The position numbers and the translations under genes are program-made. From Plotosus lineatus (lineage: Eukaryota; Chordata; Actinopteri; Siluriformes; Plotosidae): a stretch of DNA of 64,000 bases. How positions within the stretch are numbered: the first letter of the stretch is position 1; every line of letters starts with the position of its first letter. The stretch spans positions 19,827,501 to 19,891,500 of the forward strand of contig CM045733.1 in the NCBI GenBank assembly GCA_024760905.1, given 5' to 3'. A model generated the notes under the pieces. The model did not search any database. It saw nothing but the letters and a program-made list of their open reading frames with translations, and was not told where the DNA came from. Below are positions 1 through 10,541 of the stretch, in pieces.

Positions 1-369
1 AGAGGAAAAGGCAGAGTGGAAAACTCCAGCGAGGCAGGTTTTTAAGCTGTATTCACTGACCTCTGACCTTCGGCTCACTGTGTTTGCTTTTCTCACCGCT
101 GAAATATGCATTGCGCTGAAAATACACAAAGGTTAATGCATTGCATCTGTAGAATACGCACACATCAGTTTTTCACATTTTCTCTTTGAAAAATTTCCAA
201 ACAGTGAATCGACTTTATCTTTTATATATATTTTTTCCTATTCATTAATTTTTATACGTGATATCATTTTTATATTGCATATAAAGAAGTACATTTGTTG
301 ACATGTCAAGTCAAATTTCAAGTATGTATTTCTCGTTTTCACGAAAATAAATAAATAAGAATGTATCAC

Positions 370-607
370 TCATTTGATGAACCACTTTAATCTACTACAG
401 GCTGAAGGGATGCTAGAGCCTATCTCAGCCAACTCTGGGCAATGGTAGGGTACAACAGGTGTCCAAACCTTGCAGGATCTACAGACACACAATCATTCAT
501 ACTTTACACTCAGGGGTGGGTTGAAAGCGAATTAGCACATTAGCCTGGGACTTGAACCAATGATCTTCTTGGTGTGACGCAGACATGCTAACCACTACAG
601 CACCGTG
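370..607 (-). repeat. SINE2 copy, diverged
   Basis: The minus strand reads like a tRNA-derived SINE. Near 600 is the complement of a tRNA-like head (gtggttagcatgtctgc), then a body with the 'gggacttgaacc' B-box complement, and a tail at 430-470 related to 'tcagccaactctgggc'. It is diverged and lacks the terminal GAATG repeat. Shares its plan with copies at 7275, 22912, 39398, 40845, 48955, 52165 and 61542. Confidence 0.55.
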
Positions 608-634
608 TAGCTTATTTATAACATTAGATATTAT

Positions 635-995
635 TCATTCATTCATTTTCTGTAATTGCTTAATCCTAATTAGGATCGCAGGGAGGCTGGCGCCCATCTC
701 AGCTGACACTGGATGAGGGCAGAGTACACCCTATACAGCTTTCCAGGCCATTGCATGGCAGAAACACACTGATGGCTATGTAGCTACTCTTGCAAAAGTC
801 AGCAATGGTTCTTTTACATGTCTCACACCATAGACAGTGAGAGACATGGCCGGCCTTTGGTAACCCAGTTAGCCGCACTGATGGGTTGGGGGTGGGGGGT
901 GGGGGGCAGTGACAACCTTGTGGAGAGTGGGGCTTGAACCCCAACCTTAGTATCAGTGATCCAGCACCTTTACCACCAGGCCATCATTGCCCATG
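635..995 (-). repeat. SINE1a copy (GAATG-tailed tRNA-derived SINE)
   Basis: Minus-strand SINE. The tRNA-like head lies at 925-995 (A-box-like tggcctggtgg, B-box-like ggttcaagccc), then a body containing 'ggccggccatgtctctcac', then a tail ending in tcctaattaggattaagcaa and GAATG repeats at 635-655. The direct repeat ttagatatta occurs at 625-634 and 996-1005, a likely target-site duplication that sets the borders. Confidence 0.75.
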
Positions 996-1005
996 TTAGA
1001 TATTA

Positions 1006-1548
1006 GACTTAAAACATTTTAATAATAATTCTATTATTTAATAATTCCAAAAACTTTTATATTAAAAATAATTTTTGTGTTTGCTTCAGCAGAGCACTTG
1101 TGTGAAGTCTCATAGACATTGATAATCACTTCAGTGGTCGTTTCATGTCCATGCCTGAGATGATACTCATGCAGAATAAAAAACACACCATTTAACCCAT
1201 ATAGGCAGCCAAATGTTTTCCTGTGCAGAACACCAAACATAAACACGGACTCCGAACATGAACTTATTAAAAGTATAATGAACTAACAAGACAGGTGATA
1301 CAGTAAATGCATGTGGAAATCAGCTAGTGAGAGATGGTAGAAACAAACAAAAAAAAACAAAACTCAGTGTAAAGTTTTCTTGCTTTCACTCCAGACCACA
1401 TTCAGGAAACACAGGGGAAATTTATTTATTAAATTATTTTCTTGTGGGCTGAAGTTGTTTCCACCCTTAAGGGAGCTTCTCTACTTTTAAAATGTCAGTC
1501 TTAGACTCCTGTCAATAAAGATATTTATCAGGAGCTCTGCTTTTATGT

Positions 1549-1552
<4 letters not shown>
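1006..1552. other. Gene-free stretch
   Basis: AT-rich, no recognisable repeat family and no ORF with domain-like content. Nothing further seen. Confidence 0.3.

Positions 1553-1627
<75 letters not shown>
1553..1627. repeat. Compound (CA)n-(TA)n microsatellite
   Basis: About 38 bp of CA dinucleotides followed by about 25 bp of TA. It abuts the truncated end of MITE-A. Confidence 0.97.
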
Positions 1628-1962
1628 TCGTGCGGCTTCGGTGCATCGTGTTTGTTTTTTTTTAGAATTTATTGAATTAAAAAATAAGGAAATTAAGGAA
1701 GAATAGGAGAAAGGGTTAAGGAAAATGCCACAAACAAGGCCAATTATGAAAAAACTCTAAACAAACAAACAAAAAAACAGCCCAAAACCTCCCGTTAAAA
1801 CTACGTACATTCTTATGTGAGGCACACATCTGAGTGTGTACATGTGTGTGCATCTGTATGTGTGTGTGTGTGTGTGTGTATTTATATTTTATTTACATCT
1901 TATGCATTATTTTTGAATGTTTAATTCTTATTATAAGCATTTATAGAGTTCATTATTTATTT

Positions 1963-1964
<2 letters not shown>
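1628..1964 (-). mobile_element. MITE-A copy 1, both ends eroded
   Basis: Reverse-orientation copy of the GGGATCCCT-ended MITE seen at 9246, 14643, 34740 and 36865. Diagnostic blocks: ggcttcggtgcatcgtg at the left, a run of 'aaaaataaggaaattaagg', then tttatattttatttacatct and ttataagcatttatag at the right. Both terminal inverted repeats are missing, replaced by microsatellites on either side. Confidence 0.75.
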
Positions 1965-2035
<71 letters not shown>

Positions 2036-2050
2036 ACACACACACACACA
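1965..2050. repeat. (CA)n microsatellite
   Basis: About 85 bp of CA repeats with one TA interruption. Predicted open frames rich in HTHT through here are artefacts. Confidence 0.98.
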
Positions 2051-2295
2051 GTGGAGCCTTGGTACTCAAACTTAATCCGTTCCAAACATCTGTTCAGATT
2101 CCGATTTGTTCGAAGTCCGAATCCGCATTTCCCATTACAAATAATGTAAATGGTCTTAATCCGTTCCGTCGTCTTTTGAACAGAAGTTAACAGTACTGTA
2201 ACTCATACCATAGGTCTGCAAATTAAGTGAAAAAAAATATTGAATACAGTACATTATGTTATGGTCTGTGTTGTGAGAGACTCTGGTTTTGGTCA

Positions 2296-2329
<34 letters not shown>

Positions 2330-3148
2330 GTGTGCGTTGAAGTCACACGTGGGTGGAGAGCTAAACACACACACACACCTGATTACACTTAATCACAGGC
2401 TATAAATACTAGCAGAGTGCTCATCTCGGTGCGAGAAGATTGTCCCTCTTCCCCGTGATCTCTCTGGCTCTCAGCTCCACGCTCCACCAGTTCCTGCTTT
2501 AGTTTGATTTCTGTGTTTCTCTGCATCTCTAACAGGGACTACGATTTCTCCGTGCTCTAGTGTCTTCCCTGTGAACAATAAAGAGCACCCGTTTTGATCA
2601 CTTGGAGGAGGGACAATCTTCTAGCACTGGGAAGAGCGTGCACTCCACCTACGTGTGACAGCCACGCCCCTTTCCAACATGCATTTCAACGCACAACTCT
2701 TTTGTGAGAGACCATAACACACTAAAATAAAAACTATTATGGAGTTAAAGCATAAGAACAATAAAGATATACATTTTAATCTTTGTGGTGGTGAGCAGTT
2801 GGCACACGGAAATGTTGGAGAGGAAGAGAAGAAGCGATCCCCTTTCCATAACAGCTTCAGGTAAATCAGCCAAATGTGTTTTTTTCTCTTGCTACCGCTT
2901 TGCACGGATGACTCTTCTTCAGGATGTTCCTTGAAGAACATTTCTTACGTGGCTTGTTTCTGCCTTCTTTTCAAAACCTTACGGAAATGGCTCATGATCT
3001 CATCGGTAAAGGTGTTCACAGCACTGCTAGTGCTTTAGTTTAGCTTTAGTGCTTTAGCATTAGCTTTAGCTTTATGATGGTGATATGTACATCGTACTGT
3101 ATCAACAACTTCCGCACTTCTCCAGAACAGCGTGCTTTATCAGGGTGA
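2049..3148 (-). pseudogene. Tigger-like (pogo) DNA transposon remnant
   Basis: The left edge starts CAGTGGAGCCTTGGTACTC, typical of pogo/Tigger-type ends, followed by AATCCGTTCC-rich subterminal sequence. On the minus strand, around 2990-2870, the reading frame gives HFRKVLKRRQKQAT, a stop, then a serine/glutamate-rich piece. This resembles the C-terminal tail of Tigger transposases, whose known role is cut-and-paste transposition into TA dinucleotides. The catalytic DDE core and N-terminal DNA-binding domains are not visible, and the right terminal repeat was not found before the neighbouring Tc1 element. A 420-bp block (2282-2701) appears inserted. Identification rests on the terminal motif and a short protein match, so it is moderate. 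Confidence 0.45.
2282..2701. mobile_element. 420-bp insert flanked by an 11-bp direct repeat
   Basis: ttgtgagagac occurs at 2271-2281 and 2702-2712, bracketing a block that starts with a CT repeat and contains tataaatac (about 2402) and aataaa (about 2577) in LTR-like spacing. No TG...CA border pair was established. It could be a solo LTR or other insertion into the Tigger-like element, or the repeat may be chance. Confidence 0.35.
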
Positions 3149-3150
3149 TA

Positions 3151-4302
3151 CCTGGCCCTTCTCAAAAAATTAGCATATTGTGATAAAGTTCATTATTTTC
3201 TGAGGTGAAAGGTGGTGACTGGACCCTGAGGAAGATTGTGGAGAAGGGCCGATTCCAGACCTTGGGGGACCTGTGGAAGCAGTGGACTGAGTCTGAAGTA
3301 GAAACATCTAGAGCCACCGTGCACAGGCGAGTGCAGGAAAAAGGCTACAGCTGCCGCATTCCCCAGGTCAAGCCACTTTTGAACCAGAAACAGCGGCAGA
3401 AGCGCCTGACCTGGGCTACAGAGAAGCAGCACTGGACTGTTGCTCAGTGGTCCAAAGTACTTTTTTCGGATGAAAGCAAATTTTGCATGTCATTCAGAAA
3501 TCAAGGTGCCAGAGTCTGGAGGAAGACTGGGGAGAAGGAAATGCCAAGATGCCTGAAGTCCAGTGTCAAGTACCCACAGTCAGTGATGGTCTGGGGTGCC
3601 ATGTCAGCTGCTGGTGTTGGTCCACTGTGTTTTATCAAGGGCAGGGTCAATGCAGCGAGCTATCAGGAGATTTTGGAGCACTTCATGCTTCCATCTGCTG
3701 AAAAGCTTTATGGAGATGAAGATTTTCATTTTTCAGCACGAACTGGCACCTGCTCACAGTGCCAAAACCACTGCTAAATGGTTTACTGACCATGGTATTA
3801 CTGTGCTCAATTGGCCTATCAACTCTCCTGACCTGAACCCCATAGAGAATCTGTGGGATGTTGTGAAGAGAAAGTTGAGAGACACCAGACCCAACACTGT
3901 GGATGAGCTTAAGGCCGCTATCGAAGCATCCTGGGCCTCCGTAACACTTCAGCAGTGCCACAGGCTGATTGCCTCCATGCCACGGCACATTGAAGCAGTC
4001 ATTTCTGCAAATGGATTCCCGACCAAGTATTGAGTGCATAACTGAACATAATTATTTGAAGGTTGACTTTTTTGTATTAAAAGCACTTTTTTTTATTGGT
4101 CGGATGCTAATTTTTTGAGATAGGAATTTTTGGTTTTTCTTTACTTTTTTTGCCAAAATTATCAATATTAAAACAATAAAAGGCTTGAACTACTTCAGTT
4201 GTGTGTAATGAATCTAAAATATATGAAAGTCTAATGTTTATCAGTACATTACAGAAAATAATGAACTTTATCACAATATGCTAATTTTTTGAGAATGACC
4301 AG
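3151..4302 (+). mobile_element. Tc1-like element 1, internally deleted
   Basis: A roughly 50-bp terminal inverted repeat is present: ctcaaaaaattagcatattg at 3161-3180 and its complement at 4271-4290. TA flanks both ends (3149-3150 and 4303-4304), as expected of the Tc1/mariner superfamily. At about 1.15 kb it is shorter than the usual 1.6 kb, because the transposase frame begins directly beside the left repeat and the front of the gene is missing. A second short piece resembling the terminal repeat (tgctaattttttgagatagg) sits at 4105-4125. Confidence 0.93.
3205..4033 (+). pseudogene. Tc1-like transposase pseudogene (DD34E family)
   Basis: Tc1 transposases bind the terminal repeats through a bipartite paired-like domain and cut DNA with a DDE catalytic core. 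Here the first helix-turn-helix subdomain is absent. What remains begins with the second DNA-binding subdomain (SRATVHRRVQEKGY), then the first catalytic block LFSDESKFC, then VMVWGAMSAAGVGPL. A frameshift near 3725-3735 moves the reading to the overlapping frame carrying HELAPAHSA and NSPDLNPIENLWDVVKRKL, ending at 4033. The second catalytic aspartate is normally in a Q-D-N/L-A-P context but reads glutamate here. Missing N-terminus, frameshift and catalytic substitution together make it inactive. It lies wholly inside the inverted repeats. Confidence 0.92.
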
Positions 4303-4304
4303 TA

Positions 4305-5660
4305 GTATCAACAAGTTATGAACTAAATGTTACACTCTTATATTTTCATGGATTAAGCCTGTCAACATACCAGTGTTTCACAAACGTACCATTTATTTGC
4401 ATCCAGTGTTGGGTTCATTTTTTTACCTAACGGAAATTTTTAAATTCAGCCACTCCATAAAGTTTTCTTGTCACAACCCAAAGACTGTCACCAGGGTTAA
4501 GGTCAGGACTTTGGGGTGCCAATACATATGTAAAAATGATTCCTCATGCTCCCTGAACCACTCACCCATTATTTGAGTCCCCATTTTACATCCGTCATCA
4601 TTCGAGAAAAAGTCCATTGATGTGAACATCTGCTTCTTTATTGAGCAGAATGAATGCACTTCATGAAAATATTAGTGTGTGTGCATATCAATATCAATAT
4701 AAATTTCACGATTTTCCTTCATTTCTTTATCTTATTGATTTATTTTGTTTTTCTAATTAAAAATGTATGATGCCACAGGAAAATAGCTTGCACTCTTCTT
4801 TCTCTCAGTAACACAAACATCACACATGCACTTTTTTTTTTTTTTTTTTTTTTTTAAGTCTGAGATATAAAAAGAGCAGCTGCCGTCCCAAAGTTTTCTG
4901 CGTACACTGAAGCACAATGTACAGGATATGAACCAGATAATAATTTTTATGCTTTTCAAATTGATTTTGCAGGCTTCATCTAACTCTAACCACAGTTTTA
5001 TGGAAAAAAGACGAGAGTGCTGTAACTCTCCAAACGTTTATAAATAATAAAAGTATTTTTTTTTAAAAAGAAAAGACTGTTTGAGGACAAGATGTTGATC
5101 GTGAAAGTACTTTTCCTCTTCTATTATCACACCTTCTTCTGAAGATGCAGGCTTCAGGCAAAGCAGGGCACTTTTTGAGACCAAAATTCATTTCAAGATA
5201 ATAATATAGTGACTTTGTAAAAGAGACAGACAAGTGGTATTTCATATCATTTCATACGGCCTGGAAGCTCCATACAGTGCGTGTGTCTGATAGTTTGATC
5301 TTGTGTACGTATCAGTCTTCGGGAACTAAATAAGAAACTTGGGATGTTATGAATAACAGTGGCTGATATTCTGTGAGAAGATCTGGATTATGGGGCCTGA
5401 GTTTCATGCTGAAAAAGGTCTGGATGGACACCCGGTCGTTACTACAGGCTGGCTGGGAAGGCTTGGGTCAGTTAGATGGAGTGTTTTGTAAATGGAGGAA
5501 AGAAAGAGACCTTTCCATGTTTAAGAGCATGTGTCCTATTCTGTCTCGACAGTGTTAGGTAGCAGCTATAATCGAGGTGCCAGAAGTTTTTATGCCTGTC
5601 TATAAATTGGAGTGGAAGGTTGATGGGCAGTGAAGGAGAAGGGAGAGAGACAGAGCGAGA
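4305..5660. other. Gene-free stretch
   Basis: Mixed unique sequence with a poly-T run at about 4832-4855. No repeat family or coding pattern recognised. Short open frames here have no domain-like features. Confidence 0.3.
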
Positions 5661-5662
5661 TA

Positions 5663-6054
5663 CCCCCATTTCACTGGAGCACGGCAGACTTACGGAAGCA
5701 AAAATGTTGTCATCCGCAAACGTTCCGCAATTATTCCCTCATCTTCTGTGTCATTTCGTGTGATTCCGTAGTTATTCCTCAAGTCTTCCTCCACTACCGT
5801 ATGCTTCCAGCAGGCCAAAATATTCCGTGTACGTGCTTTTGAACATGTTCAAAAGCAGGTTCACGGAAAAAAATTCCGCGAGTGTTCCGTGGGGTCACTT
5901 TGGCATACTTTGCCGTACCTGTTCCGTGCATGTTGTGAATGTTCTGAGAGTGTAAGAATTTCTACTTTTCCGTCTAAAAATGCCGAAGCTCTTCCGTAGA
6001 CTGCGTTCCGCACCTTTCCACTACGATCCTTGCCGTGGTCCAGTGAAATGGGGG
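5663..6054. mobile_element. MITE-B copy 1 (TTCCG-phased element)
   Basis: Terminal inverted repeats CCCCCATTTCACTGGA and TCCAGTGAAATGGGGG, flanked on both sides by TA. The 392-bp interior has no coding capacity. It contains many TTCCG or near-TTCCG words spaced about 10-15 bp apart. A second, longer copy is at 30261-30801 with the same ends. The TA flanks suggest mobilisation by a Tc1/mariner- or pogo-type transposase, which is inference. Confidence 0.82.
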
Positions 6055-6409
6055 TAACAGAGAGAGAGAGACAGAGAGAGTGAAAGACATTTCATATCCA
6101 CTACTAAAAAGATCAACAAATAAGAAAGACCGCATATCTTTTTTTGATAACTAGCAAATCAGAAAAAAAAGAAATCCACTTTGGAAGGGAAACCACTTTA
6201 AAAGATTGAAGCCAAAGCATCTGCAACCAAGAATCCATAGGAGATAATTAGCTGAACTCTTACAGGGTTGGGTGGTTACGGTATATGTTAACTTACTTGT
6301 CACTTGAAGTGACTACCAACCAATCCGTTAGCGTTTGTGAGCTCATTTGTATGACAGAGCAGCTGGCGCTTTCCCTCTGAATGGGTCAGGCTGCCTCCAT
6401 GCACTGTGC

Positions 6410-6575
6410 ATGTGCAGCAGTTCATAAAGATATGGGTGACAGCAATTCATCTTATGGAGAGGGGTATCTCCGTGCTTTCACTCCACTGGTTGGTGGTGGT
6501 CGGGTGATCGGGAAGGCAATAGTTAATGGGCGGGAATGAGATGCAACTAAAATGAGGGGAGAAAATGGGGAAAGT
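6410..6575 (+). repeat. SINE5 3'-half fragment
   Basis: Shares 'ggttggtggtgg', 'gggaaggcaatag', 'gggcgggaa' and 'gggagaaaatgggg' with the SINE at 30026-30868, in the same order. The tRNA-like head is absent or unrecognisable here. This copy shows what the region looks like without the MITE-B insertion. Confidence 0.5.
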
Positions 6576-6967
6576 TAGAAAGAAGAAAAGACAAGAAATC
6601 AGACAGGGGTGAACCTCTGGCATTTAAACCCCTTGCTAGTTAGAAGCAATTTTTCTCAGCAGAATCCAGATTTTAGAATGTAGATCTTTTTATATGTGGG
6701 ATTATTTTCGAATGTTGGGGCATTCGAGTACTTTGAGTTTTAGGATATGTCTACCAGATGAGGAAAGCATCATGGCAGTGGCTGCACTGTTATCGCCAGG
6801 CAGAGATATAAAGAGCACGTTTATTTTTGACAGGATACATGACTGACTAGCACCTTGCATAGTGCTAGCAAAAACAAAACAAGATAAAAAATAAACTCAT
6901 GAGTTTTTTACTGCTCAAGTGCTCTCGTTTATCAAATCAATAATTTCTGCAGTTTTTCTGATTTTTG

Positions 6968-7259
6968 GGGCTTTATGCACCCGAGCCTAGTGGCTCATCA
7001 GGCCGGTGCTTATCCCCGGTTTCCATAGCATGAAGCAACCAGGAGTTCAACTCCTCCGGGATGGGACGCTAGTCCATCACAGATTACCTTCCCAGTATAT
7101 TTTACTGGCACCCATTTACACTGCTGGGTGAACAGAGGCACACTTGTGGTTGAGACCTTGTCCAGGGGTCTGAGCACAGTGGGGGGTCTAACTGGTATGC
7201 GAACGCACAACCTCCTGATCATTAGCCCAGCACCCTAACCACTACACCACCGGCCCCAG
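6968..7259 (-). repeat. SINE3 copy
   Basis: Minus-strand tRNA-derived SINE. Head near 7259-7190: ggggccggtggtgtagtgg with the anticodon-side region gatcaggaggttg. Body: cacttgtggttgagacctt complement and 'ctgggaaggtaatctg'. The 3' end reads cctgatgagccactaggctc into gggtgcataaag. About ten copies occur in the window. Confidence 0.85.
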
Positions 7260-7274
7260 TTTTCCTGCTAATAT

Positions 7275-7600
7275 TAATTTATTCATTCGTTTGCCAAACC
7301 ACTTATTCCTACCAGGGTTGCAGGTCGGTTGAAATCTATCTCAGCCAACTCTGGGAGAAGGTGGGGTGCATCCTAAACAGCTACACACACTGCCATTCAG
7401 ACACCGTTATACGCAGTTGCAAAAAGTAACAGCCAAAGTAATTAGCTTAATGTACATACCTCTGGACTGTGAGAAGAAAACCAGAGTACCCCAGAGGAAA
7501 CCCATGCAAACTCCACACAGAATCACCCGCGCCGGGGACAGAGCTCAAACCCAAGACTTCCTTGCTGTAACAACTAGCAACTGTGCCTCACGTTTATGCT
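7275..7600 (-). repeat. SINE2 copy, diverged
   Basis: Minus-strand copy. The complement of the tRNA-like head is near 7600-7540, 'tctggggtactctggttttc' lies in the middle, and the 'ccagagttggctgagatag' tail near 7355-7320. The terminal GAATG repeat is lost. Confidence 0.6.
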
Positions 7601-8027
7601 AATGTTTAATTCAAAGTTCTTAAGGTGATCTATGTTTCCGCCGGTAGTTTCACATACGCAGTAACTGTGTCATAGAATCTTTAAACCTTGACTGCAAAAT
7701 AGACGGCAAAACATTGCAGCATAAGAGACAAACTGTGGTGCATCACAGGGTAATATCTGATTTTAATATTCATTTTGTTTTTAATATTCAAATTTTAATA
7801 TTCATTTTAATGCTTTCACAATGCTGGAATGACGGTTCTGCCAACGACCTGAAGTGGGAGTCAGAGAAAGAAATATAGAGATATAGGCTTACAGAAAGAC
7901 AGACAGGGAGACAGCAGTGACAGACAGACTATATGACCTGTAGATACACCATACACACATTCATGAGCTACAGATAATTTCTATTGTATTATAAAAGACA
8001 CAGCGGGCTTGTTCTACCAGCCAAAAG

Positions 8028-8031
<4 letters not shown>
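7601..8031. other. Gene-free stretch
   Basis: Unique-looking sequence, with three near-repeats of 'ttttaatattcatttt' at 7760-7811. No gene seen. Confidence 0.3.

Positions 8032-8095
<64 letters not shown>
8032..8095. repeat. (GA)n microsatellite
   Basis: About 63 bp of GA repeats, source of spurious RERERE/SLSLSL frames on both strands. Confidence 0.98.
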
Positions 8096-8096
<1 letters not shown>

Positions 8097-8523
8097 TTGG
8101 CCCACAGCATAGAGCCAAACACTCCAAGGCGTCTCTCCTCTCTTCTCATCCTACAGTGTGGATTTTCTCAAGGCTCCTGACAGGTCAAGTGACAAATTTC
8201 AGCCTGAGGAGATGTATCCTTTCCTGCCAGAGCATCAGAGCCTCAAGTGCCCATCTCTCAGAGGATCCATCCTTCGCCGTCCCAAGGCTTACGAAGGTGA
8301 GAACAGCCTAAGAGAGACAAGGTGGTTGACTTGATGGGACAGCTGGACAAGCTCTAGGGGAGGTGAAGGGGCTTGGGCACTGGGTCTCATCCCTTCAGGC
8401 TGCCCAGGGCTGCATGCCCGGGGCTATAGTTCGCAAATCGGCACCACTCCCCCAAATCAAAGGCTGCAGGGCAGACCTGAACCAGCTGCTTAGAAGAGTG
8501 AATTATTAACATAGGCAGCGGGG

Positions 8524-8555
<32 letters not shown>

Positions 8556-8689
8556 CACCCAAAACTAATTCCGAAATGTACCCTCATTCTTTTACTGCTC
8601 CCTCCTCAAAAAGCATGTCTCAATCTTTAATGGGCAGACAGCAACGGGGAAAGAAGGGAAGAAAAAGTGCAAGAAGCGAACAAAGTGGG

Positions 8690-8940
8690 TTTTTAAATTT
8701 GCAGACTTTTGCATTTGGACTTATTAATGATTGATTTATTAAAATCAGGCCTCGACTTCACTCGAATACATGGGGTAATTAAGTTGGCTTCATGTCTTAG
8801 TGGTGAAATGCAAAGTAATTGACCTTTTTGATGATGTAAGCCACTTTAAAAGTGCTTTTAATCATCCATGACATTGGAGATATGCCTCAAAGGCGATCAA
8901 ATATGTGCTTATACCATTAAATAATTTTTAGTTAGATGAG
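8690..8940. other. Unique AT-rich block, possible conserved non-coding element
   Basis: Non-repetitive sequence between a poly-A run (8523-8553) and repeats, with several homeodomain-type cores (attaatgattgatttatta near 8720; taatcatcc near 8860). No coding pattern. Regulatory function is only a guess from composition. Confidence 0.2.
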
Positions 8941-9083
8941 CCATAGGATCCTGAAAAGGCTAGTGCTGTTAGATACATTATTTTATAAGGTTAAAAGGTG
9001 GTATCTGTGCAAGACCTCAGGTTCAGTGGGTTCCCCGATGAATTAACGAAGAGCTCAGGTGAGATTTTTATATATTTGTATAA

Positions 9084-9160
9084 TGCAATGGCCTGGCGAG
9101 TTGTACAGGGTATACCCATGCCCTTGCCCTAAGTCAGCTGAGATGGGTGCCAGCCTCTAT
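9084..9160 (+). repeat. SINE 3'-tail fragment (GAATG-type tail)
   Basis: atggcctggcgagttgtaca to gatgggtgccagcctc matches the tail shared by SINE1a and SINE2. The rest of the element is missing, and a CT/TA microsatellite follows. Confidence 0.65.
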
Positions 9161-9161
9161 A

Positions 9162-9164
<3 letters not shown>

Positions 9165-9245
<81 letters not shown>
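9165..9245. repeat. Compound (CT)n-(TA)n microsatellite
   Basis: CT repeats 9165-9196 then TA repeats 9197-9245, directly against the left end of MITE-A copy 2. Confidence 0.97.
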
Positions 9246-9248
<3 letters not shown>

Positions 9249-9685
9249 GGATACCTTTAATGGGGACCAAGCCCCCCCCGTGATCGCCAATTTCCGAGAA
9301 GTGGGATCAAACCCCACCGACTGACATAGACGTACGTGTATATGTGTAATGCTATAAATGCTTAATATAACAACTAAACATTCAAAAATTATGCATAAGA
9401 TGTAAATAAAATATAAATACATACACATACAGATGTGCACCTCACATAAAAATATAAGTAGGTATTTCTTGGGGTTTTTTTTTTGGGGTGGTGGTGGTGG
9501 AGGGTTATTTTTTGTTTGTTTGGTTTTTTGCATAATTGGCCTTGTTTTGCTGTATTTTCCTTAACTCTTTCTTCATTTTTCCTTAATTTCCTTATTTTTT
9601 AATTTTTCGATGAATAATTTTGAAAAACCCGCGATGCACTGAAGCCACATAAACTGAAGCATGAAGTAGCGAGAGATCACTGTGT
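9246..9685 (+). mobile_element. MITE-A copy 2
   Basis: Forward copy starting cagggatacc after TA and ending gagagatcactgtg before TA. Contains the family's internal marks: ataaatgcttaatataacaa, atgcataagatgtaaataaa, a G/T-rich stretch, tgcataattggccttg and gatgcactgaagccacat. No coding capacity. Confidence 0.88.
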
Positions 9686-9690
9686 ATATA

Positions 9691-10523
9691 TAAAGGGATC
9701 CCTCTCTACTTCACGCTTCAATTCATGCAGCTTTACTGCATTGCAGTTGTTTTTTTTAAAAATATGGTCTAGTGGTATAGGGTGCTGGATCGCTGATCCA
9801 AAGGTTGGGGGTTCGAGTCCCACTCTCCACAAGGTTGTCACTGTCCCCCCCAGTGCAGCTAACTGGGTAATCAAAGGCGGGCCATGTCTGTCACTGTCTA
9901 TGGTGAGAGGCATGTAAAAGAACCATTGCTGACTTTCGTAAAGAGTAGCTGCAAAGCCGTCAGCGTGTTTCTGTCCCTTGCTAAAAAAAGGGTTGTGACA
10001 GGAAGGGCATCCGACATAAAAACCTCTGCCAAATCAAACATGCGAATCAGATGATTCGCTGTGGCGACTCCCGAGTAAAAGGGAAAAAGCAGAAAGGAAG
10101 ACAGACAGAATTCATCGAATTAAAAAATAAGGAATTTAAGGAAGAACGGGGGGAAAAAATAAGGAAAATGCCACAAAAACATGACCAATTATACAAAAAA
10201 ACCCTAAACAAACAAAAACCAACCCAAACCTCCCATCAAAACTAGTTACATTTATGTGAGGTGCGCATCTGAGTGCGTACGTGTGTGCACGCGCGCGTCT
10301 GTATGTGTGTGCATTTATATTTTATTTACATCTTATGCATTATTTTTTAATGTTCAATTGTTATTATAAGCATTTATAGCATTGAATATGTATTTATTGA
10401 TATTATATACACATGTATGTATACATCAGTCGGGGGGGGGGGGGGTGATCCTACTTCGCGGATTTCCGTGGTCGCGTGGGGGTTATCGGTCCCAATTAAA
10501 CACAGAAAGTGATGATCCCTGTA
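9691..10523 (-). mobile_element. MITE-A copy 3, inverted relative to copy 2 and interrupted
   Basis: Begins aagggatccctctctacttc a few bases after copy 2 and ends gtgatgatccctgta. It is in the opposite orientation, so copies 2 and 3 form a long inverted pair. A SINE1b is inserted at about 9764-10104, splitting the internal 'aaaaatattcatcgaatt' segment. A G run at 10431-10445 disturbs the right end. Confidence 0.82.
9764..10104 (+). repeat. SINE1b copy (RTE-tailed) inside MITE-A
   Basis: tRNA-like head: tggtctagtggtatagggtg (A-box region) and gggttcgagtcccactctcc (B box). The body is shared with SINE1a through 'cgtgtttctgtcccttgc'. The tail then differs: ggcatccgacataaaaacct, then gattcgctgtggcgactccc and a gggaaaaagcagaaagg end, which resembles the 3' end of the RTE-like LINE copies in this window. 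Confidence 0.83.
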
Positions 10524-10541
10524 TATATATATATATATATT

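Noticed and set aside
1834..2190. 118-codon open frame at the left of the window
   Set aside because: Composed of MITE-A sequence, a CA repeat and a Tigger end, with no domain.
3100..4314. gtatcaacaa on both sides of Tc1-like element 1 as a long target duplication
   Set aside because: The copies lie at unequal distance from the element ends, and the TA duplication at the true ends already explains the insertion.
9764..9850. tRNA gene
   Set aside because: A and B boxes are present but the acceptor stem does not pair and the same head recurs at many places with a SINE body, so it is a SINE head.
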